Positions 8,721 to 15,676 of a DNA stretch of 64,000 nt are shown here, piece by piece. Position numbers and translations under genes: made by a program. Below the pieces are notes generated by a model. The model saw only the letters and a program-made list of their open reading frames with translations, made no database searches and was not told where the DNA came from. The stretch is from Nitratidesulfovibrio termitidis HI1 (GTDB lineage Bacteria > Desulfobacterota > Desulfovibrionia > Desulfovibrionales > Desulfovibrionaceae): the NCBI RefSeq assembly GCF_000504305.1, contig NZ_KI632512.1, positions 1,295,750-1,359,749 on the forward strand, read 5' to 3'. Each line of letters begins with the position of its first letter. Within the stretch, counting starts at the first letter, position 1.

Positions 8721-9008
8721 TGAAGATTTTCGTTCGTTGGCAAGGAAAACGAGCCTGCCATGAGGGAGTGCCTCAGCCGTTATGCGAGTCTTCGAGCATT
8801 ACGGATGAGGACCGCAACGCGTACTCTTCTCGTATTCGACCGAGCCTTAGCCGTTAGGTGAGCGAAGCGAACCTTACGGATAAGGACAGCAGAGCTATGG
8901 CAGGTGAAGTTTGACCGCGTTGCGCACGATGCCCGTAAGGCTCGCAAGCTCGCCTAACGGGCACGCTCCGCGCCCTTCTGGTCGGTCAGCCAACGGGCGA
9001 AAAGGCCA
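8721..9008. repeat. Dispersed palindromic element, long copy with three hairpins
   Basis: About 290 bp filling the space between convergent bioD and lysA. In reverse complement it shares both ends with the 4357-4483 element, but has about 160 bp more in the middle. Three imperfect hairpins of related sequence occur at 8777-8804, 8851-8879 and 8931-8962, each of the form CCGTTAggcgag...ctcGCCTAACGG, spaced 74 and 80 bp apart. This looks like a composite REP-like array that could also act as a bidirectional transcription barrier. No other ORF or RNA gene is seen here. Confidence 0.75.
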
Positions 9009-9014
9009 TCCGGG

Positions 9015-10280
9015 CTACGCATCGGGGAAAAGGGCCATCAGATCCGAAAGCTCTTCCCGGCGGCGAATCAACCGGGGCTGGCCGTCAAGGCCGATCAGCA
9101 CCTCGGCGGGGCGCAACCGCTGGTTGTACGTGGAACTCATGGCGTAGCCATAGGCCCCGGCATCCAGCACGCCCAGGATGTCGCCTTCCTGAATGGCGGG
9201 CAACTGCCGTTCCTTGGCCATGATGTCGCCGCTCTCGCAGATGTTGCCCACCACGGTCTGGGGGTACAGGGCCGCGTCCGGGCTGCCGCCCGCGCGGTAC
9301 ACCTCGATGTCGTGGTGCGCGTCGTACATCACCGGGCGGGCCAGCACGTTGAAGCCAAGGTCGGTGCCCACGTAGCGGGTGGGGCCGTTGTTCTTGGTGG
9401 CGTGCACGGCGCCCAGCAGCAGCCCGCATTCGGCCACCACGTAGCGGCCTGGCTCGATGTAGAAGCGGCCCTTGTAGCCGGTGCGTTCCGACCAGCCGGA
9501 AATGAGCGCGTGAAAACGTTCCGCCGTGGCGGCCAGGTCCAGCCGGGGCTGGTCTTCGTACTTGCGGTAGGGAATGCCGAAGCCGCCGCCGAAGTCGATG
9601 ACTTCCACGGTGTCGAATTTTTCCGCCACGGACAGCAGGAATTCCGCCGCCGCCACGTACCCGTCCGGTTCCAGGAACAGCGAGCCGATGTGCTGGTTGA
9701 TGCCCGCCAGGGTCATGTCGTGCTTGGCCAGAATGGCCCGCAGTTCGGCCAGCGAGGCGTCTGAGGGGTCCACGCCGAACTTGGTGGCCTTGCCCGCCGT
9801 GACCACCTTCTGGTGGTGCCCCGCGCCGATGCCCGGGTTGAAGCGCACCATCACCTTGCCGCCCCGGTTCACCCTGCCCAGGGTATCGAGCTGCGACAGC
9901 GAATCCACGCTCACCAGAAGCCCGTGCGACACGGCGTTGGCAAGTTCCGCCTCGGACACGTTGTTGCACACGTACAGGATCTGGTCCGGGGTGAACCCGG
10001 CGGCCTTGTTGACGTGGATTTCGCCGGGCGACATGGCGTCCACCACCAGCCCTTCCTCGCGCACGATGCGCAGCAGGGACAGGTTGGTGTTGGCCTTGGC
10101 CGAATAGTTCACGAAAAAGCCGGGATGCGACGACAGCCCCTTCATGTCGCGGCAGCGTGCGCGCAGCAGGGCCTCGCTGTAGACATACAGGGGGCTGCCG
10201 TAGGCGGCCACCAGTTCTTCGGGCGTGGTCCGGCCGAAGAAGCCGACCGCATCGGTGTACGTGGAACGAACGTTGGGCAT
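9015..10280 (-). CDS. lysA: Diaminopimelate decarboxylase LysA
   Basis: PLP enzyme of fold type III that makes lysine from meso-diaminopimelate. The PLP lysine is K62 in NYSAKANTN, and further motifs are HIGSLF, DFGGGFGIPY, EPGRY and the second-domain CESGD with DAGAYGYAM. It is 421 residues, the normal family length. ATG at 10280 was chosen because GGAGA lies 6 nt upstream and the conserved N-terminus (GSPLYVYSE) follows about 28 residues in. Upstream in-frame codons would run back to the TrmB-like stop. The gap to the TrmB-like gene is 62 nt, so the two are probably co-transcribed. Confidence 0.93.
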   Translation of the reverse strand: MPNVRSTYTDAVGFFGRTTPEELVAAYGSPLYVYSEALLRARCRDMKGLSSHPGFFVNYSAKANTNLSLLRIVREEGLVVDAMSPGEIHVNKAAGFTPDQILYVCNNVSEAELANAVSHGLLVSVDSLSQLDTLGRVNRGGKVMVRFNPGIGAGHHQKVVTAGKATKFGVDPSDASLAELRAILAKHDMTLAGINQHIGSLFLEPDGYVAAAEFLLSVAEKFDTVEVIDFGGGFGIPYRKYEDQPRLDLAATAERFHALISGWSERTGYKGRFYIEPGRYVVAECGLLLGAVHATKNNGPTRYVGTDLGFNVLARPVMYDAHHDIEVYRAGGSPDAALYPQTVVGNICESGDIMAKERQLPAIQEGDILGVLDAGAYGYAMSSTYNQRLRPAEVLIGLDGQPRLIRRREELSDLMALFPDA

Positions 10281-10342
10281 GAAGGTCTCCGTCGTGTTTC
10301 CGGCGCGGGCCGCGTTGCGCGCGGCGTGCGTCCGGTGGTGCG

Positions 10343-11122
10343 TCAATTGTCCGAAAGGGGGTCCGCCCCGGCGGCAGGCATGATGCCCGGCATGGTGCCC
10401 GGCATGGCTGCGCGGATACGGATCAGTTCCATTTCGTGAAGTATGGCCTCGCGCATCAGGTACACTAGGTGCTCGTTGCGCGAATACAGGCAGCGCCCGC
10501 TTACGCCCGGTTCCAGCAGGCCGGCAATGACCTCGCTGGTGTCGGCAATGAGCTTCACGTGCCCGGTGCCTGCCTGGTTCTTCAGAAAGGTGGCCCCGGC
10601 AATGCCCGGATCGGCATTGGACAGCAGCACCACCTTCAGCCCCCGCGCCACGCAGTCGTCAAACTCGCGCCGGAACAGCGCCACATTGTCCGCGTGCATG
10701 GATGCGTACACCCGCAGCCGCGCCAGGTGCAGCATGTTGCGGATCTTGTCCTCGGTGTTGCGCAGGCCCGCCACGGTCAGATAGGGCGTCTCGTCCGGTT
10801 CGGTGTCCGGCAGGTGCGATTCGAGGAATGCCAGCGTGCCTTCGGCATCGCGCCGCAGGTTCAGCAACAGTTCCTCGCGCGGGACGGCCATGTACCGGCT
10901 GGTATCGCCGCTGGCCACCACGGCCCCGCCCTTTTCCACCAGGCTCGACAACGCCGCGTAGGCGTTGGAGCGCGAAATTCCGGCGGCCTTGGCCGCCTCG
11001 TACCCGGTCATGGGACCATGGGGACTATGGGGATTCTGGCCCGCGTGCCGCAGCAGGGTGAGGTACATCAACGATTCCTGCTGGGTGAAGCCGAACTTGC
11101 GCAAAGCCTGAATGAGTTCCAT
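10343..11122 (-). CDS. TrmB-family transcriptional regulator
   Basis: Protein of 259 residues. Residues 1-95 form a winged helix: LRKFGFTQQESLMYLTLL, then GYEAAKAAGISRSNAYAALSSLVEKG and RYMAVPREELL, the standard TrmB DNA-binding layout. The C-terminal half contains the phospholipase-D-like segment (VYASMHADN...GLKVVLLSN) typical of TrmB sensor domains. ATG 11122 has GGAAGGAA about 4 nt upstream; longer starts lack a site. The C-terminus ends in a MPGTMPGIMP repeat. It lies upstream of lysA and divergent from an M20 amidohydrolase, so it may control amino-acid metabolism genes (inference). The effector is unknown. Confidence 0.8.
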   Translation of the reverse strand: MELIQALRKFGFTQQESLMYLTLLRHAGQNPHSPHGPMTGYEAAKAAGISRSNAYAALSSLVEKGGAVVASGDTSRYMAVPREELLLNLRRDAEGTLAFLESHLPDTEPDETPYLTVAGLRNTEDKIRNMLHLARLRVYASMHADNVALFRREFDDCVARGLKVVLLSNADPGIAGATFLKNQAGTGHVKLIADTSEVIAGLLEPGVSGRCLYSRNEHLVYLMREAILHEMELIRIRAAMPGTMPGIMPAAGADPLSDN

Positions 11123-11365
11123 GCGCTTCCTTCCAAAAGCCCGCCGGGCGGCGGGGTACCGGTGCATGAGTGTCGGACGACCGGAAACCGGAGGGGCTGA
11201 CGGGATGGCAAAGGACGGGGCTGACGATAACGCCACCTTGCGCTACACTGGCCGAGGTGCCGTCCCGGCATCCGACGATGTTTCTCCGCCCCGCTCCGTG
11301 CGCCCTGGCCAGTTGCTGGCCGTGACGCCACCGGGTCCCGTGCGCGGCGGGAAAGACTCATGCGT

Positions 11366-11385
11366 GGTACTTATTGGTACTACTA
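11366..11385. promoter_or_regulatory. Putative operator: 10-bp direct repeat
   Basis: GGTACTTATTGGTACTACTA is two 10-bp units starting GGTACT, so both lie on one face of the helix, and GTAC is itself palindromic. It covers the proposed -10 of the TrmB-like gene. It is a candidate autoregulatory site and could also serve the divergent amidohydrolase gene. Confidence 0.35.
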
Positions 11386-11408
11386 ACGCCGCGTCCGCGA
11401 TTTGTCAA
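11380..11408 (-). promoter_or_regulatory. Putative sigma-70 promoter of the TrmB-like/lysA unit
   Basis: Read on the minus strand, a perfect -35 TTGACA (11408-11403) is followed by a 17-bp spacer and TAGTAG (11385-11380). The spacing is ideal but the -10 matches consensus in only three positions. The implied leader is about 250 nt long, and nothing else recognisable lies in 11123-11365. Confidence 0.4.
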
Positions 11409-11581
11409 CGTCCGAAGCACGAAATCAAGGGTCCGGAGGCCAGCGGAAACGCCGCCACCGTCGGTCCGGCGAACATATGCTCCCGGGCCCAAAGCGCGCC
11501 GTGCCCGCGCCGTGCCCGTACCCATCGCACGTACATCGCCGCGCCCCGCCGCAGACAGGCCGGGACACGGCAGGAGAGCCC

Positions 11582-12784
11582 ATGGAATCCCTTTCCGACC
11601 GCGTCCGCGCGGCCGCACCGCACATCGTCGACCTGCGCCGCCGCCTGCACCGCATCCCCGAGATCGGCTTCAACGAGGTGCGCACCGCCGCCCTGGTGGC
11701 GGAGGAACTGGCCGCGCTGGGCCTGCCGGTGCGCACCGGCATTGCGGGCACCGGGGTTACCGCCCTGCTCGGTTCCGGGCGGCCCGGCCCCACGGTGATG
11801 CTGCGCGCCGACATGGACGCCCTGCCCATCACCGAGGCCACCGGGCTCCCCTATGCTTCCGAGCACCCCGGCTGCATGCACGCCTGCGGGCACGACATGC
11901 ACATGGCCATGTTGCTGGGCGCGGCGCGGGTGCTTGCCGGTCTGGCGGAGCAGAACCCCGGCGCGCTGCGCGGGCGCATCCTGTTCCTGTTCCAGCCTGC
12001 GGAAGAAGGCCCCGGCGGGGCCGCGCCCATGATCGAGGCAGGCGTGCTGGACGATCCCAAGGTGGACGTATGTCTTGGCGCGCACGTCTGGCCGGAGATT
12101 CCCGCCGGTTTCGTGGGGGTCAAGCCCGGCCCGCTCATGGCAGCCATGGACCGCTTCGAGCTGACCGTGCTGGGCAAGGGTGGCCATGCCGCCAACCCGC
12201 ACCTGTGCGTTGACGCGCTGGAAACCGCCACCCAGGTGGTGGGCGCGCTGCAGCGGGTGGTCAGCCGCATGACCAGCCCGCTGGAGCCGGTCATCCTGAC
12301 CATCGGCGAACTGCACGCGGGCACGGCGTACAACGTCATTCCCGGCGAGGCGCGCATGGCGGGCACGGTGCGGGCCTTTGCGCCCGAGGTGCGCAACCTG
12401 TGGGAGCAGCGCATCAACCAGGTGGCGGGCGGCGTGTGCGCGGCCATGGGGGCCACGCATCGGCTGGATTTCCAGTGGTGCCATCCGGCGGTGATCAACG
12501 ACCCGCGCGCTGCGGACGTGGTGCGTCGGGCCGCGCTGGACGCCGTGGGCGCGGACAGGGTGATGGAACCGGCGCCCACCATGGGCGGCGAGGACTTTTC
12601 CATGTTCCTGCAACGGGTACCGGGGTGCTTCTTCTTTGTCGGCTGCGGCGGCCCGGGCGTGGCCCCGGTGCACAACCCGGCCTTTGCCCCGGACGAATCG
12701 TGCCTGCCCGTGGGCGCCGAGGTGCTCTGCCGGGCCGCCGCGCGGCTGTGCGCCGGGTGGGATACGCCCCGGGCAAGAACGTAA
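11582..12784 (+). CDS. M20-family amidohydrolase (HipO/N-acyl amino-acid hydrolase type)
   Basis: Metal-dependent amidohydrolase of 400 residues. The motifs are RADMDALPI, CMHACGHDMHMAM (metal ligands), EEGPGG and MGGEDFS near the C-terminus, which is the IAA-amidohydrolase/HipO/AbgB subgroup that removes acyl groups from amino acids. ATG 11582 is preceded by AGGAGA. It is divergent from the TrmB-like/lysA pair with 459 bp between start codons, which hold the regulator's promoter. Involvement in lysine or diaminopimelate metabolism, such as N-acetyl-DAP deacetylation, is possible but unproven. Substrate cannot be read from sequence. Confidence 0.85.
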   Translation: MESLSDRVRAAAPHIVDLRRRLHRIPEIGFNEVRTAALVAEELAALGLPVRTGIAGTGVTALLGSGRPGPTVMLRADMDALPITEATGLPYASEHPGCMHACGHDMHMAMLLGAARVLAGLAEQNPGALRGRILFLFQPAEEGPGGAAPMIEAGVLDDPKVDVCLGAHVWPEIPAGFVGVKPGPLMAAMDRFELTVLGKGGHAANPHLCVDALETATQVVGALQRVVSRMTSPLEPVILTIGELHAGTAYNVIPGEARMAGTVRAFAPEVRNLWEQRINQVAGGVCAAMGATHRLDFQWCHPAVINDPRAADVVRRAALDAVGADRVMEPAPTMGGEDFSMFLQRVPGCFFFVGCGGPGVAPVHNPAFAPDESCLPVGAEVLCRAAARLCAGWDTPRART

Positions 12785-12852
12785 CCGGTGACCGGGACGT
12801 AATTGGCGACCGGGACGTGACCGGCGACCGGGACATAACCGGCGACAGGATG
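12783..12852. repeat. 18-bp tandem repeat after the amidohydrolase gene
   Basis: Four imperfect 18-bp units of the form TAACCGGTGACCGGGACG follow directly after the stop codon. No gene is encoded across them. They are part of the 290-bp space before the FKBP gene. Confidence 0.8.
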
Positions 12853-12953
12853 CTCCATGCCCCGCCAGTCCGCGCGAATCCCCGACCGGTCCCCCCGGCA
12901 ATGCCAGCTACGCGGCACGCCCCGCGCGCCCATCCCCGCGCCAGGAATAATCT

Positions 12954-12982
12954 TTGACATTCCCTACGGGGCGGGCGATGGT
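12954..12982 (+). promoter_or_regulatory. Tentative promoter of the FKBP gene
   Basis: A perfect TTGACA (12954-12959) is followed after 17 bp by GATGGT, a poor -10. It lies 93 bp before the FKBP gene in an otherwise GC-rich gap. The -35 is convincing, the -10 is not. Confidence 0.35.
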
Positions 12983-13074
12983 CCACGGGTCCGCCCGGTC
13001 GCCGCGGCTGTTGCCGCCCCATTCATTTCGACCGGCGGATACCCACCACAGATTCTCCCCCAAGGAGCCCCAAC

Positions 13075-13497
13075 ATGGCACTCAAGAACGGCGATACCGT
13101 CCGCGTTCACTACACCGGCACGCTGGACGACGGCACCGAATTCGATTCCTCGCGCGACCGCGAACCCCTGGAATTCACCCTGGGTGAAGGCATGCTCATC
13201 CCCGGCTTCGAAAAGGCCGTGCTGGGCCTTGGCAAGGGCCAGTCGGTGAAGATCACCATTCCCGCCGCCGAAGCTTACGGCGACCACGTGGAAGAAATGA
13301 TCATCACCGTGCCCCGCGACCAGGTGCCCCCGCACATCGAACCCGAAGTGGGCCTGATGCTGCAGCTCATGACCGACGACGGCGAACTTGATGTCACCGT
13401 CACCGACGTCACCGAAGAGCACGTCACCCTCGACGCCAACCATCCCCTGGCTGGCGAAGACCTGACCTTCGACATCGAGCTCGTGGAAATCTGCTAG
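13075..13497 (+). CDS. FKBP-type peptidyl-prolyl isomerase, SlyD-like
   Basis: Peptidyl-prolyl isomerase and chaperone of 140 residues, with no signal peptide, so cytoplasmic. The FKBP core is DTVRVHYTGTLDDGTEFDSS followed by LGEGMLIPGFEKAVLGL. The IF-type insertion follows (AYGDHVEEMIITVPRDQVP), and the FKBP core resumes with HPLAGEDLTFDIELVEI, the SlyD arrangement. Unlike E. coli SlyD there is no His/Cys-rich metal-binding tail. The ribosome site AAGGAG lies 8 nt before the ATG. It stands alone and ends at an intrinsic terminator. Confidence 0.92.
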   Translation: MALKNGDTVRVHYTGTLDDGTEFDSSRDREPLEFTLGEGMLIPGFEKAVLGLGKGQSVKITIPAAEAYGDHVEEMIITVPRDQVPPHIEPEVGLMLQLMTDDGELDVTVTDVTEEHVTLDANHPLAGEDLTFDIELVEIC

Positions 13498-13585
13498 GCG
13501 GATTCCGGCCCGTTTCGGCCAACTGCCGATAAGACCGGCCACCCGCAGCAGGACAGCCACACCGCTGCCCGGCCACCGATACGCC

Positions 13586-13618
13586 AACGGCGCCTCCCTC
13601 ACGGGGGGCGCCGTTTTC
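13586..13618. terminator. Terminator between FKBP and diguanylate cyclase genes
   Basis: Hairpin aacggcgcc(tccc)tcac(gggg)ggcgccgtt followed by TTTT on the plus strand. It sits between convergent genes and could serve both. Confidence 0.8.
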
Positions 13619-13647
13619 GCATCCGGAAGCCCGCAGCCCCGCCGCCG

Positions 13648-15306
13648 TCAGGAACCGCTCAGCGGTCCGCGCAGCCGGGCTGCCCCCTGCGGTTGCTCTC
13701 CATCGTCGGGCCTGCCCCACTCCTCTCCCACGGCGCGCTCGACATCGTCCCACAGCACCACCCGGTTGCGGCCCGCCTGTTTGGCCCGGTACAGCGCGTG
13801 GTCGGCCCTGGCCAGCAAATCCTCCAACGGCCCGTTGCCGAAACGCGGCGAGACGGCCATGCCCGCCACACCCACGCTGATGGCCACGGGCACGGGCACG
13901 CCCGCCTGGTGCAGGTCGATGCGCTCCACGTTGCGGCGCAGGCGCTCGGCCAGGGCCATGGCGTGCGGGGCGTCGGTATTGGGCGCGATGATGGCGAATT
14001 CCTCGCCGCCCATGCGCACCGCAAAATCGGACGAGCGCACCGTGCCCATTATGGCGGAGGACAGCTTGCGCAGCACTTCGTCTCCGGTGGCGTGGCCGTG
14101 CACGTCGTTGATGCGCTTGAAGTGGTCCAGGTCCAGCATCAGGCAGGCGCACGGCTGCCCGGCCCGGCGGCAGATGCTGACGATGCGCGCCCCCGCGTCG
14201 GCCAGCAGGCGGCGGTTGGCCAGCCCGGTCAGTTCGTCGGTGCCGGACAGGCGCTCCAGTTCGCCCACATGGGTGCCGATGCGCTCGGCCATGCGGCAGA
14301 AGTTGCGGTACAACCGCTCCAGTTCCGGCGGCATGCCCGAGGCATCGAGGCCGGGGCAGGCATTGCCGTATTCCCCGGCCATGATCCGCTCGGACATGGC
14401 CGAAATGCGCTCGATGGGCCCGGTGACCCGCCCCGCGAGGCGCAGCAGAAAGGGGGTAAGCGCGGCAATGGTCAGGCCGGACACCGCCAGCAGGAGCAGC
14501 AGCAGGCGGTGCATGTCGCCCAGCACGTCGGACACGGCGCGCTCCTGCACCAGCAGCCATTCGCCGTTCTTGAGCGGCAGTCCCGTCCCCAGCACCGCGT
14601 CACCGTCGCGGTTGCGGTAGATGGCCGGGCCGTCGGCGGGCGCATCAAGCGCGGGCAACGGGATGGGCTGCGTGCCTTCCGGGGCCAGCAGGGGCACGCC
14701 GGTGGCGGCGTCCACCAGAAAGGACGGGTCCACCGGGGTGCGCCGCAGGCTGCTGACCATGTCGAGCAGCGCGTCGATGCGCACCACGCCGAAGACCAGC
14801 CCGGCAAAGTCGCCCTGCGGATTCAGCACCGGGGCTGAAAAAATCACGATGGCCTTGCCCGAGGTGCGCCCCGTCAGCACGCGCGAAATGAACGGCTGCC
14901 CCTGCCGCGCCCGTAGGAAGTATTCGCGGTCGGAAAGGTCCACGCCGCCTTCGGGCATGTCGAAGTCAAGCACGGTGCGCCCGGCGGCATCCACGTAGAC
15001 CAGGGAGCGGAAGTCGCCGTGGGCGTCCAGGAAGGCATGAAAATCCCGCCTCATGGCGGGCAGATTCACGGTACGCACCGCGTCGGTGCGCGACACGTGC
15101 ACCACGTCGGCCAGGCGGTAACCCAGCCAGCGTTCCACGTCGAAGCGGTGGTGGCGCAGTTCCGCCTGCATCTCGCCCTGGGCCTTGCGCAGCCCTTCGG
15201 TACGCAGCACGCCGTAGAACGCCGCCAGCGACAGTGCCAGCGGCAGCAGGATGAGCAACAGCGAGTAGAACCGAAGTTGCGCCTTTATGGTACGGCCAGG
15301 CCGCAT
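13648..15306 (-). CDS. Membrane diguanylate cyclase with Cache-like sensor, HAMP and GGDEF
   Basis: c-di-GMP synthase of 552 residues. TM1 is at about 13-32, followed by a periplasmic sensor of about 215 residues with dCache features (SLVYVDAAGRTVLDFDMPEGG, then DREYFLRARQGQPFIS and IFSAPV). TM2 is at about 265-285 and a HAMP segment (GPIERISAMSERIMAGEYG) follows. The GGDEF domain begins at LSGTDELTGLANRRLL. The active site is GGEEF at 433-437, and the inhibitory I-site RSSD at 424-427 sits exactly five residues ahead, so it should be active and product-inhibited. It stands alone and faces the FKBP gene. Confidence 0.92.
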   Translation of the reverse strand: MRPGRTIKAQLRFYSLLLILLPLALSLAAFYGVLRTEGLRKAQGEMQAELRHHRFDVERWLGYRLADVVHVSRTDAVRTVNLPAMRRDFHAFLDAHGDFRSLVYVDAAGRTVLDFDMPEGGVDLSDREYFLRARQGQPFISRVLTGRTSGKAIVIFSAPVLNPQGDFAGLVFGVVRIDALLDMVSSLRRTPVDPSFLVDAATGVPLLAPEGTQPIPLPALDAPADGPAIYRNRDGDAVLGTGLPLKNGEWLLVQERAVSDVLGDMHRLLLLLLAVSGLTIAALTPFLLRLAGRVTGPIERISAMSERIMAGEYGNACPGLDASGMPPELERLYRNFCRMAERIGTHVGELERLSGTDELTGLANRRLLADAGARIVSICRRAGQPCACLMLDLDHFKRINDVHGHATGDEVLRKLSSAIMGTVRSSDFAVRMGGEEFAIIAPNTDAPHAMALAERLRRNVERIDLHQAGVPVPVAISVGVAGMAVSPRFGNGPLEDLLARADHALYRAKQAGRNRVVLWDDVERAVGEEWGRPDDGEQPQGAARLRGPLSGS

Positions 15307-15676
15307 GGCGTCAGTCTCCCCCCCCTCGAATGGCCTTTCGGCCCGTCACGGCGAATTCGCCCCGCCTTCAACGCTCCATGCGGCAATATCCGGCAAGATG
15401 CGACAGATGCGGCACGCCCCCCGGCACGCCGTGCATGGCAAACAGGGACCAATGTAAACGGCACGAAACCCGCGCGCAAGCGGATGTGTGACGGACACGA
15501 GCCGGATGGCGGGAGGAGGACACCATGCTGTCGGCAGGCATCCTCCAGCCGGCCATGCGGTGGCGCGCCCCCAACGCAGACGGGGCGTCCCGAAGGACGC
15601 CCCGTAGTGGTTGCGCATGTTGCGCTGATGTCGCGCTGATGTCGCGCTGATGCCGCGCGGGCCCAGCCCGGCGGGG
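15307..15676. other. Intergenic region between diguanylate cyclase and feoB
   Basis: 370 bp without a supported gene. It contains the feoB-proximal hairpin at 15580-15605 and an 11-bp tandem repeat (unit GATGTCGCGCT, about four copies) at 15616-15655 just after the feoB stop. The start region of the diguanylate cyclase (GGGGGGGAGA before the ATG) is at its left edge. Confidence 0.7.
15580..15605 (-). terminator. Hairpin downstream of feoB
   Basis: Perfect 11-bp stem ACGGGGCGTCC / GGACGCCCCGT with a CGAA loop, 72 nt past the feoB stop. No T-run follows, so termination by this hairpin alone is uncertain. Confidence 0.6.
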
